A DNA stretch of 6,046 nt, from assembly GCA_012274175.1 (NCBI GenBank), contig JAAOZZ010000099.1, positions 1 to 6,046 of the forward strand, given 5' to 3'. This DNA is from Betaproteobacteria bacterium. Its GTDB lineage: Bacteria > Pseudomonadota > Gammaproteobacteria > Burkholderiales > Usitatibacteraceae. Below the pieces are notes generated by a model. The model saw nothing but the letters and a program-made list of their open reading frames with translations. It made no database searches and was not told where the DNA came from. Made by a program: the position numbers and the translations under genes. Shown here piece by piece: positions 1 through 6,046 of the stretch. Position 1 is the first letter of the stretch. The number at the start of each line of letters is the position of its first letter.

Positions 1-502
1 CTTCATGAACCAGTTCACCGAAGGCCGGCAGACCGCCATCATGCTCGGCGGTTTCATCTGCTACCGGATCCTCAGCAGCTATCTCAAGACCGTCTCGCCC
101 ATCCTCGCCTCGGTGGTCATCGGCGCCTGGCTGGTGTTCGTCTTGTGGGCGCATCTGGCGCGCGGGTTCAGCTCGGCCTTCATTGTGATGGATCGTTTCG
201 CGAGGCAGGCGCTGCGCCCACGCGAGTACTGGGAGGTCGTGGTGGTGGGCGGGCTCGGGTCGATTCCCGGCGCCTTCGTCGCCTCGATGCTGATCGGCAT
301 CGTGCAGACCTTCGCCGTGGCGCTCGACTATTCGCTGCTCGACCTCTTCCGAGTGCTGGGGGTCACCGTGGGTCCCGCCTCGGCGCTGCGCGAGGTCTAC
401 GCCGTGAAGATCTCCCAGGCCGCGCCGATGCTCCCCTACCTGCTGCTCGTGCTGGTGCTGATCGTGCGGCCCCGCGGCCTCCTGGGCACGCGCGATACAT
501 GA
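1..502 (+). CDS. livH: LivH-type branched-chain amino acid ABC transporter permease, C-terminal part (5' truncated by window edge)
   Basis: This is the C-terminal part of an inner-membrane permease of the LivH family, one of two membrane subunits of a HAAT-type importer. The reading frame is already open at base 2, and the ATG at 5 is probably internal because LivH proteins usually run to about 290 residues and only about 166 are visible. What shows the family is the GGLGSIPGAF motif (nt 248-277), a following hydrophobic helix, a final hydrophobic segment (about nt 433-466) and the typical RPRGL ending (nt 467-481). Two more hydrophobic stretches lie in the first 50 visible residues. The segment before the GGLGS motif looks divergent: I do not see the usual arginine-rich coupling loop with an RAV-like sequence at the expected distance. 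The stop codon overlaps the livM start as ATGA, so the two are coupled. The family call is firm; the substrate is unknown. Confidence 0.88.
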   Translation, partial: FMNQFTEGRQTAIMLGGFICYRILSSYLKTVSPILASVVIGAWLVFVLWAHLARGFSSAFIVMDRFARQALRPREYWEVVVVGGLGSIPGAFVASMLIGIVQTFAVALDYSLLDLFRVLGVTVGPASALREVYAVKISQAAPMLPYLLLVLVLIVRPRGLLGTRDT

Positions 503-1749
503 CCCCGCAAGGCCGTCCCGCCTTCTGGATCGGCGGCGCGGTCCTGCTGGCCGTCCTGCCGTGGATCCCGGGGCTGCAGAGCGACTTCGGCCGGTCGCTG
601 CTTTCCCAGATGGGCATCGCCGCGGTGTTCGCGCTCTCGTATAACCTGCTGCTGGGACAGACGGGGCTGCTGTCCTTCGGGCACGCGGTGTACTTCGGCC
701 TCGGCGGCTACGCCGCGATCCACCTGCTGCGCGCGGTGAACGCGGGCCTGCCGATCCCATTGCCGCTCGTGCCCCTCGCGGGCGCGGTCGGGGGTCTCGC
801 CTTCGGCATCGTGCTGGGGGCCCTCACCACGCGGCGCGCGGGGACCATCTTCGCCCTCATCTCGCTCGGCGTGGGCGAGCTCGTGCACGCGACTTCCCTG
901 ATGCTGCCCTCGTTCTTTGGCGGCGAGGAGGGCGTGACCGCCAGCCGCACGAAGGCGCCCGCCTTTTTCGGGCTCGATTTCGGCTCCCAGGTCGAGGTCT
1001 ACTACGTGATCGCGGCGTGGCTCTTCGTGGCGGCGCTGCTCATGTACGCGTTCATGCGCACGCCCGTGGGACGCCTGTGCAACGCCGTGCGCGACAATCC
1101 CGAGCGCGTCGAGTTCATCGGCTACAACCCGCAGCGCGTGCGCTTCATCGCCTTCAGTGTCGCGGCGGCGTTCGCCGGGCTCGCGGGCGGCCTGCACGCC
1201 ATCAACTACGAGATCGTCGCGGCCGAGGCGGTGAGCGACACACGCTCCGGGGCGGTGCTGCTCATGGTCTACATCGGCGGCGTGGGCCACTTCATCGGCG
1301 CGATCCTCGGGGCGGTCGCCATCACGTGGCTGCAGGTGAGCCTGTCCGATTACACGACCGCGTGGCTCCTCTACCTGGGGCTCCTCTTCATGGGCATCGT
1401 CGTGTACGTGCCGGGAGGGCTGGCGGGCCTGCTGATGATGCATCTGGCGGCGCTGCGCGCGCGGGCGATGGCGCCCATCGCCCGCTCCTACCTGCTCGCG
1501 GCGGCACCCGCGCTCGCCCTCACCCTGGGCGCCGTGACGCTGATCGAGATCGCCTACCGCCGCTCCACCCAGCCCGAGGCGGGCGCCCTCATGAAGCTCT
1601 TCTGGATCCCCATGGACACGGCGACGCCGTGGCCGTGGCTTGGGGCCGCGTCCCTGGCACTCGCCGGGTACGCGCTGCTGCGCGTCGTCGGGCCGCGCGT
1701 GGCCGAGGCGTGGCGGCGCGCGGGCGAGGAGATCCACGCCCGTGGCTGA
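499..1749 (+). CDS. livM: LivM-type branched-chain amino acid ABC transporter permease with C-terminal membrane extension
   Basis: This is the second membrane permease subunit of the Liv-type importer, 416 residues. The start ATG at 499 is chosen because it overlaps the livH stop (ATGA) and gives a normal LivM N-terminus. No good Shine-Dalgarno precedes it, which fits translational coupling; the longer open frame upstream only reads through livH. Family signs are the N-terminal GQTGLLSFGHA motif (residues 53-63), the coupling-loop sequence AVRDNPERVEFIGYNP (from residue 196), the alanine/glycine-rich helix after it, and PGGLAGL at 305-311, where ordinary LivM proteins of roughly 300-330 residues end. 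Here about 100 further residues follow, with two probable transmembrane helices (about 331-352 and 379-397) and a charged tail. The extension stays in frame with the same codon use, so it is not an obvious frameshift product. From memory, similar extensions occur in betaproteobacterial LivM proteins; their role is unknown to me. Confidence 0.93.
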   Translation: MTPQGRPAFWIGGAVLLAVLPWIPGLQSDFGRSLLSQMGIAAVFALSYNLLLGQTGLLSFGHAVYFGLGGYAAIHLLRAVNAGLPIPLPLVPLAGAVGGLAFGIVLGALTTRRAGTIFALISLGVGELVHATSLMLPSFFGGEEGVTASRTKAPAFFGLDFGSQVEVYYVIAAWLFVAALLMYAFMRTPVGRLCNAVRDNPERVEFIGYNPQRVRFIAFSVAAAFAGLAGGLHAINYEIVAAEAVSDTRSGAVLLMVYIGGVGHFIGAILGAVAITWLQVSLSDYTTAWLLYLGLLFMGIVVYVPGGLAGLLMMHLAALRARAMAPIARSYLLAAAPALALTLGAVTLIEIAYRRSTQPEAGALMKLFWIPMDTATPWPWLGAASLALAGYALLRVVGPRVAEAWRRAGEEIHARG

Positions 1750-2548
1750 GACGATCGCCGTGGCCGAGCCGCGCTCCGCGCCCGCGGCCGGACCCGCCGT
1801 GCCCTGCGCGCTCGAGCTCACGGACGTGCACAAGAGCTTTGGGGCCACGCCCATCATCCGCGGCGTGTCGCTCGCGATCGCGCGCGGCGAGCGCCACGCG
1901 ATCATCGGTCCCAACGGCGCGGGCAAGTCCACGCTCTTCAACCTGGTGAGCGGGCGCATCGCGCCCACCCGCGGCTCGATCCGGCTGGACGGCGAGGAGA
2001 TCGCCGGCAAGCGCGCCTTTCGCATCGCGCGCCGGGGCCTCGCGCGCAGCTTCCAGGTGACCAACATCTTTCCCCGCCTCACGGTGCACGAGAACATCCG
2101 CTGCGGCGTGCTGTGGTCCCTGGGCTACCGCTACGATTTCCTGCGCCGGGTCGACCGGCTGCGGGACGCGAACGAGGCAGCCGACCGCACCCTCGAGCAG
2201 ATCCGCCTCACCGCGCGCCGCGACACGCCGGCGGGCGTGCTCACCTATGCCGAGCAGCGGGCGCTCGAGATCGGCATTACCGTCGCCGGGGGCGCCAAGC
2301 TGATCCTGCTGGACGAGCCCACCGCGGGCATGAGCCGCCACGAGACCGAGAACGCCGTGGAGCTGATCCGCTCCGTCACCCACGACCGCACGCTCGTGAT
2401 GGTGGAGCACGACATGGGGGTGGTCTTCGACCTGGCCGATCGCATCTCGGTGCTCGTGTATGGCCAGGTCATCGCCACCGACGTTCCGGCGCGCATCCAC
2501 GACGACGAAGCGGTGCGAAGCGCGTACCTCGGGGACTCCGATGCTTGA
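1742..2548 (+). CDS. livG: LivG-type ABC transporter ATP-binding protein
   Basis: This is a cytoplasmic ATPase subunit that pairs with LivF to power the Liv-type importer. The GTG at 1742 is preferred: it overlaps the livM end by 8 nt, is preceded by GAGGAGA at 1726-1732, and gives 268 residues, close to the usual 255 or so. A GTG at 1760 is an alternative. The first 20 residues are an Ala/Pro-rich lead before the ABC domain begins at ALELTDVHKSFG. Visible motifs are Walker A GPNGAGKST (56-64, intact lysine 62), Q-loop glutamine 105 in SFQVTNIFPRLTVHENI, a signature region LTYAEQRALEI (from 167), Walker B LILLDEPTAGM (187-197, with D191 and E192), and the switch histidine 223 in MVEHDM. The signature is LTYAEQ rather than the more usual LSYGEQ of LivG, so the glycine is replaced by alanine. 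The C-terminus (YGQVIA, AYLG) is typical of LivG. Its stop overlaps the livF start by 8 nt. Confidence 0.94.
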   Translation: MAETIAVAEPRSAPAAGPAVPCALELTDVHKSFGATPIIRGVSLAIARGERHAIIGPNGAGKSTLFNLVSGRIAPTRGSIRLDGEEIAGKRAFRIARRGLARSFQVTNIFPRLTVHENIRCGVLWSLGYRYDFLRRVDRLRDANEAADRTLEQIRLTARRDTPAGVLTYAEQRALEIGITVAGGAKLILLDEPTAGMSRHETENAVELIRSVTHDRTLVMVEHDMGVVFDLADRISVLVYGQVIATDVPARIHDDEAVRSAYLGDSDA

Positions 2549-3236
2549 GGTGGAGGAGCTGCACGCCTACTACGGCAAGAGCCACATCCTGCAGGGGGTG
2601 AGCTTCCACGTGGGCCCCGGCGAGATCGTGAGCCTGCTCGGGCGCAACGGCGCGGGCCGCTCCACCACCATCAAGACCATCATGGGCCAAGTGCCCGCGG
2701 TGGGAGCCATACGTTTCAAGGGCGTGCGCATCGACGGGTTGAAGCCCCACGAGATCGCCCGCCGCGGCCTGGGCTACGTGCCGGAGAACCGCGAGATCTT
2801 TCCCACCCTCACCGTGCGCGAGAACCTGCTCCTCGGCATGAAGGCCGCGAAACCCGGCGGGCGCTGGACCCTGGAGCAGATGTACGCCCTCTTCCCGATC
2901 CTGCGCGAACGGCGCGACGCGCCCGGCGGCGTGCTCTCCGGCGGCGAGCAGCAGATGCTCACGATCTGTCGTACCCTCATGGGAGACCCGGAGCTCATCA
3001 TGGTGGACGAGCCCACGGAAGGGCTGGCGCCGCGGCTGGTGGCGCTGGTGCGCGAGCTGCTGGAGAAGATCGCCGAGCGCGGCGTGGCGATCCTGCTGAT
3101 CGAGCAGAAGCTCACCATCGCGCTCAGCATCTCCCATCGCCTGTACGTGATGGGCCACGGGCGTATCGTGTTCGAAGGCACGCCGCAGGCGCTGCGGGCC
3201 GACGGCGCGGTGCGCAGGGAATGGCTGGAAGTCTGA
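2541..3236 (+). CDS. livF: LivF-type ABC transporter ATP-binding protein with Walker A Lys-to-Arg substitution
   Basis: This is the second ATPase subunit of the Liv-type importer, 231 residues, matching the normal LivF length of about 233-237. The ATG at 2541 is chosen over the open frame from 2460 because it overlaps the livG end by 8 nt, has GGGGA at 2531-2535 five bases upstream, and begins MLEVEELHAYYGKSHIL, a standard LivF opening. Motifs are Walker A GRNGAGRST (34-42), the Q-loop equivalent YVPENREIFPTLTVRENL with Glu 82, an intact signature LSGGEQQML (from 132), Walker B LIMVDEPTEGL (152-162, with D156 and E157), and IEQ with Gln 189 at the switch position. Glu and Gln at those last two sites are normal for LivF. 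The Walker A lysine, however, is arginine (R40, codon CGC at 2658-2660). I recall arginine here in some betaproteobacterial LivF proteins, so it may be a lineage trait rather than damage. Confidence 0.94.
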   Translation: MLEVEELHAYYGKSHILQGVSFHVGPGEIVSLLGRNGAGRSTTIKTIMGQVPAVGAIRFKGVRIDGLKPHEIARRGLGYVPENREIFPTLTVRENLLLGMKAAKPGGRWTLEQMYALFPILRERRDAPGGVLSGGEQQMLTICRTLMGDPELIMVDEPTEGLAPRLVALVRELLEKIAERGVAILLIEQKLTIALSISHRLYVMGHGRIVFEGTPQALRADGAVRREWLEV

Positions 3237-3240
3237 GGAG
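3235..3240 (+). promoter_or_regulatory. Shine-Dalgarno site of the bifunctional beta-oxidation gene
   Basis: GAGGAG begins within the livF TGA stop and ends six bases before the ATG at 3247. It is the clearest ribosome binding site in the window and fixes the start of the downstream gene. Its overlap with the livF stop supports one transcript, with ribosomes finishing livF close to the next start. Confidence 0.8.
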
Positions 3241-3246
3241 CCTCGA

Positions 3247-5331
3247 ATGAGCGATGCCTACGCGGTGCGCGGCGCAGTGGCCGTGATCACCCTCGACAAT
3301 CCCCCGGTGAACGGGCTGGGCCACGGTCAGCGCACCGCGATCGTCGCGGGCATCGACGCCGCCCAGGGCGACGCGCGGGTGAAGGCCATCGTGCTCGTGG
3401 GCGCGGGCAAGATGTTCTCGGGCGGCGCGGACATCAAGGAATTCAACACGCCGAAAGCGCTCGCCGAGCCCACGCTGCACACGTTGATCCGCGTGGTCGA
3501 AACCAGCGCCAAGCCCGTGATCGCAGCGATCGGCGGCACTTGCATGGGCGGAGGCCTCGAGCTTTCCCTTGCGTGCCATTACCGCGTGGCCGCGCCCGAC
3601 GCCCAGGTGGCGCTGCCCGAGGTGAAGATCGGCCTCATCCCCGGCGCGGGCGGCACCCAGCGCCTGCCGCGCGCGGTGGGCGTGGAGACGGCGCTCAACA
3701 TGATCGTCTCGGGCGCCGCGGTCCCGGCCGCGCAGCTCAAGGACACCGCGCTATTCGACGGGATCGTCGAGGGCGACCTGCTCGAGGGCGCGTCGGCCTT
3801 CGCCGCGAAAGTGGCCGATGCACGGCCGCTGCCGCTCGTGCGCGATCGCAAGTCCACCCATCCCGAGGCCGAGGCGTACTTCCAGTTCGCCCGCAACAGC
3901 GTGGGCGCGATCGTCAAAAACTATCCCGCGCCCCTCAAGTGCGTGGACGCGGTGGCCGCATCCGTGTCGAAGCCCTTCGAGGAGGGACTGCGATACGAGC
4001 GAGAGCTCTTCCTGCCGCTCATCCAGTCGCCCGAATCCCGGGCCCTGCGCCACGCCTTCTTCGGCGAGCGCGCGGCTTCGAAGATCCCCGACGTGCCGTC
4101 CGACACGCCCACGCGCAAGGTGGAATCGGTGGCGGTGATCGGCGCGGGCACCATGGGCGGCGGCATCGCGATGAACTTCCTCAACGCCGGCGTTCCCGTG
4201 ACGTTCCTGGAAACGAAGCAGGAGGCGCTCGATCGCGGCATCGCCACGATCCGGAAGAATTACGAGGCCAGCGTGAAGCGCGGCAAGCTCACGCCCGAGA
4301 AGCTCGAGCAGCGCATGAAGCTGCTGAAACCCACGCTCTCCTACGACGACGTGAGGTCCGCCGACCTCCTGATCGAGGCGGTGTTCGAGGAGATGGGCGT
4401 CAAGGAGGCGGTGTTCCGCAAGCTGGACGACGTCGCCAAGCCCGGCGCGATCCTCGCCACCAATACGTCCACGCTCGACGTGAACCGGATCGCGGGAACG
4501 ACGAAGCGGCCCCAGGACGTCGTGGGCATGCACTTCTTCAGCCCCGCCAACGTGATGAGGCTGCTCGAGGTGGTGCGCGGGGCGAAGACCGCGAAGGACG
4601 TGCTCGCCACCGTGATGCAGGTCGCGAAGAAGATCCGCAAGACGGCGGTCGTCTCGGGCGTGTGCGACGGCTTCATCGGCAACCGCATGGTCGAGCACTA
4701 CCTGCGCCAGGCGCTCTTCCTGCTGGAAGAAGGCGCCTCGCCGCGGCAGGTGGACCAGGCGATGGAGGGATTCGGCATGGCGATGGGCCCGTTTCGCATG
4801 AGCGACCTCGCGGGCAACGACATCGGCTGGGCGATCCGCAAGCGCCGCTACCAGGAACGCCCGAGCATGATCTATTCGCGCCTCGCCGATCGCCTGTGCG
4901 AGATGGGGCGCTTCGGCCAGAAGACCGGCGCGGGATGGTACCGCTACGAAGCGGGGCGCCGCGACGCGATCCCCGATCCCCAGGTGGACGAGATGATCGC
5001 CGCCTATCGCAAGGAGAAGGGCATCGTCGCGCGCAAGATCGACGCGGCGGAGATCGTCGAGCGCTGCGTGTATGCGCTGGTGAACGAGGGCGCGCGCATC
5101 CTGGAGGAAGGCATCGCCTCGCGCGCCTCCGACATCGACATGGTGTACCTCACCGGCTACGGCTTCCCGATGCACCGGGGCGGCCCGATGCTCTACGCGG
5201 ACATGGCGGGCCTGTACAACGTCGCGCGCAGCATGGAGCGCTTCGCCGCGAATCCCCACGGCGATCCCTCGTTCTGGAAGCCGGCGCCGCTCCTCGCGAA
5301 GCTCGCCGCCGAAGGCAGGACGTTCAATTGA
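3247..5331 (+). CDS. Bifunctional enoyl-CoA hydratase / 3-hydroxyacyl-CoA dehydrogenase (FadB/FadJ/EHHADH-like)
   Basis: This 694-residue cytoplasmic enzyme should hydrate 2-enoyl-CoA and then oxidise the resulting 3-hydroxyacyl-CoA with NAD+. The N-terminal crotonase domain (about 1-190) has an oxyanion-hole segment SGGADIKEF (58-66) and both glutamates used by hydratases: E105 in GGGLEL and E125 in ALPEV, followed by PGAGGTQRL. A linker leads to the NAD-binding domain, which starts near residue 293 with GAGTMG (299-304). NTST follows at 406-409, then the catalytic histidine H429 in HFFSPANVMRLLEVV with its partner E441, and GFIGNRM with N479. Two C-terminal 3HCDH-type segments follow (about 475-570 and 600-690). 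All expected catalytic residues are present. The length and order resemble the monofunctional-chain EHHADH-like group rather than E. coli FadB (729 residues), so I give no gene symbol. The start ATG is 10 nt after livF with GAGGAG before it. The order of hydratase/dehydrogenase then thiolase recalls fadBA. Chain length or substrate class cannot be read from the sequence. Confidence 0.95.
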   Translation: MSDAYAVRGAVAVITLDNPPVNGLGHGQRTAIVAGIDAAQGDARVKAIVLVGAGKMFSGGADIKEFNTPKALAEPTLHTLIRVVETSAKPVIAAIGGTCMGGGLELSLACHYRVAAPDAQVALPEVKIGLIPGAGGTQRLPRAVGVETALNMIVSGAAVPAAQLKDTALFDGIVEGDLLEGASAFAAKVADARPLPLVRDRKSTHPEAEAYFQFARNSVGAIVKNYPAPLKCVDAVAASVSKPFEEGLRYERELFLPLIQSPESRALRHAFFGERAASKIPDVPSDTPTRKVESVAVIGAGTMGGGIAMNFLNAGVPVTFLETKQEALDRGIATIRKNYEASVKRGKLTPEKLEQRMKLLKPTLSYDDVRSADLLIEAVFEEMGVKEAVFRKLDDVAKPGAILATNTSTLDVNRIAGTTKRPQDVVGMHFFSPANVMRLLEVVRGAKTAKDVLATVMQVAKKIRKTAVVSGVCDGFIGNRMVEHYLRQALFLLEEGASPRQVDQAMEGFGMAMGPFRMSDLAGNDIGWAIRKRRYQERPSMIYSRLADRLCEMGRFGQKTGAGWYRYEAGRRDAIPDPQVDEMIAAYRKEKGIVARKIDAAEIVERCVYALVNEGARILEEGIASRASDIDMVYLTGYGFPMHRGGPMLYADMAGLYNVARSMERFAANPHGDPSFWKPAPLLAKLAAEGRTFN

Positions 5332-5371
5332 CCCTCACCCCGGCCCTCTCCCAAAGGAGAGGGAGAAAATC
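5332..5371 (+). repeat. Intergenic hairpin of dispersed-repeat type (CCCTCACCCC...CCCTCTCC / GGAGAGGG)
   Basis: The only true gap in the window is 40 nt long. It begins CCCTCACCCC directly after the TGA of the preceding gene and holds a perfect 8-bp inverted repeat, CCCTCTCC at 5344-5351 and GGAGAGGG at 5356-5363, around a CAAA loop. I recognise this wording from a very common small dispersed intergenic element of GC-rich Proteobacteria; its accidental translations read like LTLTPALSQRRG on one strand and LLWERAGVRV on the other, both present here. No T-run follows the stem on either strand, so it is not a standard intrinsic terminator. The right arm merges into the purine-rich stretch used as the ribosome binding region of the thiolase gene. 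Hairpin seen directly; family membership is from recall. Confidence 0.7.
5359..5365 (+). promoter_or_regulatory. Probable Shine-Dalgarno site of the thiolase gene, partly inside the hairpin stem
   Basis: GAGGGAG ends six bases before the ATG at 5372 and is the best-placed purine-rich match; GGAG at 5356-5359 is an alternative about 12 bases away. Bases 5356-5363 form the right arm of the intergenic hairpin, so most of this site would be paired when the stem is folded, which could lower initiation or make it depend on ribosomes arriving from the upstream gene. Confidence 0.5.
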
Positions 5372-6046
5372 ATGACCGACGCCGTCATCGTATCCACCGC
5401 CCGCACCGGACTCGCGAAGTCCTGGCGCGGCGCCTTCAACATGACCCACGGGGCCACCATGGGCGGCCACGTCGTGCGCCACGCGATCGAGCGCGCGGGG
5501 ATCGATCCCGCCGCGGTGGAAGACGTGCTCATGGGTTGCGCGTACCCCGAGGGGGCCACGGGAGCCAACATCGCGCGCCAGGTCGCGCTGCGCGCCGGAT
5601 GCCCGGTCACCGTGCCGGGCGCCACCGTGAACCGCTTCTGCTCGTCGGGGCTGCAGTCGATCGCCATGGTCTCCCAGCGCATCCTCGCGGGCGAAGGCGA
5701 GGTCTTCGTGGCCGGGGGCGTGGAATCCATCTCCTGCGTGCAGAACGAGTCCAACCGCCACATGATCCGCGAGTCGTGGCTCGCCGAGCACAAGCCGGAA
5801 CTCTACTGGACGATGCTGCAGACCGCGGAGACCGTCTCGAAGCGCTACGGCATCCCGCGGGAGAAGCAGGACGAGTACGGCGCAAGAAGCCAGCAGCGCG
5901 CCGCCGCCGCGGCCGCGGCCGGGAAATTCTCCCAGGAGATCGTGCCGATGAAGGTGACGATGGGAGTCGCCGACAAGGACTCGGGCCGCCTCTTCACCCG
6001 GGAAGCCACGATCGCGGCCGACGAAGGCATCCGTGCCGACACGACC
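5372..6046 (+). CDS. Thiolase family protein (acetyl-CoA acyltransferase), 3' truncated by window edge
   Basis: This is the N-terminal 225 codons of a thiolase, a family of about 390-400 residues; the frame is open to the last base. It should cleave 3-ketoacyl-CoA with CoA to give acetyl-CoA and a shortened acyl-CoA, the step after the upstream enzyme. The ATG at 5372 gives a normal thiolase start (MTDAVIVSTARTGLAKSWRG). The nucleophilic cysteine is C90 in NRFCSSGLQ, and AGGVESIS follows at 114-121. The later catalytic histidine and second cysteine lie beyond the window. A run of seven alanines (177-183, nt 5900-5920) sits in the SQQRAAAAAAAGKF helix; thiolases are alanine-rich there. The sub-group resembles catabolic acyl-CoA thiolases of Burkholderiales by recall, but a biosynthetic acetoacetyl-CoA thiolase cannot be excluded without the C-terminus. 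The neighbourhood favours degradation. Confidence 0.93.
   Translation, partial: MTDAVIVSTARTGLAKSWRGAFNMTHGATMGGHVVRHAIERAGIDPAAVEDVLMGCAYPEGATGANIARQVALRAGCPVTVPGATVNRFCSSGLQSIAMVSQRILAGEGEVFVAGGVESISCVQNESNRHMIRESWLAEHKPELYWTMLQTAETVSKRYGIPREKQDEYGARSQQRAAAAAAAGKFSQEIVPMKVTMGVADKDSGRLFTREATIAADEGIRADTT

Noticed and set aside
1640..1741. Upstream ATG at 1640 as the livG start
   Set aside because: It would overlap livM by over 100 nt and add a sequence unlike any LivG N-terminus; the GTG at 1742 has a purine-rich site before it and gives a normal length.
436..2097. 553-codon open frame on the minus strand opposite livM and livG
   Set aside because: Its translation is a low-complexity Arg/His/Asp/Gly/Ala string with no domain, lies opposite clearly conserved transporter genes, and is the usual by-product of GC-rich third positions.
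2460..2540. Upstream ATG at 2460 as the livF start
   Set aside because: It adds 27 residues that do not resemble LivF and merely read livG in another frame; the ATG at 2541 opens directly into the conserved ABC domain.
3751..5259. 502-codon open frame on the minus strand opposite the bifunctional beta-oxidation gene
   Set aside because: His/Arg/Ala-rich translation without recognisable motifs, fully antisense to a gene with all catalytic residues intact; a composition shadow.
5344..5371. Possible intrinsic terminator between the beta-oxidation gene and the thiolase gene
   Set aside because: The stem is real, but it is followed by AGAAAATC rather than a T-run on the plus strand, and there is no T-run on the minus side either. 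A thiolase in the same direction follows at once.
3540..5375. 611-codon open frame on the plus strand in another frame of the beta-oxidation gene
   Set aside because: Very Arg/Gly/Pro-rich shifted reading of the real gene; it ends by reading through the intergenic repeat.
5900..5920. GCC/GCG-rich tract in the thiolase gene as a possible expandable repeat
   Set aside because: It encodes a seven-alanine stretch in a helix that is normally alanine-rich in thiolases, and mixed GCC/GCG codons argue against simple slippage.

Overview
The window is a dense, co-directional (+ strand) run of bacterial genes. It is strongly GC-rich, with G or C at most third codon positions. Gene content and protein style suggest a Pseudomonadota chromosome, most likely a betaproteobacterium (Burkholderiales or Rhodocyclales-like). 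That placement rests on recalled family resemblance, not on a database search.

Layout. Positions 1-502 hold the 3' end of a LivH-type branched-chain-amino-acid ABC permease, whose start lies upstream. It is followed by a LivM-type permease (499-1749) with an unusually long C-terminal membrane extension, a LivG-type ATPase (1742-2548) and a LivF-type ATPase (2541-3236). These four overlap at every junction (4, 8 and 8 nt), so they are almost certainly co-transcribed and translationally coupled. Ten bases after livF comes a 694-residue bifunctional enoyl-CoA hydratase / 3-hydroxyacyl-CoA dehydrogenase (3247-5331). After a 40-nt gap containing a perfect hairpin of a dispersed-repeat type comes a thiolase (5372 to beyond the right edge).

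How the genes work together. The four Liv-type proteins supply the membrane and ATPase parts of an importer; no periplasmic binding protein is visible and it would have to be encoded elsewhere. The two downstream enzymes carry out the hydration, dehydrogenation and thiolytic-cleavage steps of beta-oxidation. The simplest reading is an uptake-plus-catabolism operon for a carboxylic acid that is converted to a CoA thioester and shortened by beta-oxidation (aliphatic, alicyclic, dicarboxylic or aromatic-derived), rather than a simple leucine/isoleucine/valine importer. The substrate cannot be read from this window.

No RNA gene, CRISPR array, insertion sequence, phage gene, promoter or convincing terminator was found, and no radically new system is evident. 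The points most worth a second look are the arginine replacing the Walker A lysine in LivF, the hairpin over the thiolase ribosome-binding region, the LivM extension, and the pairing of a Liv transporter with beta-oxidation genes.
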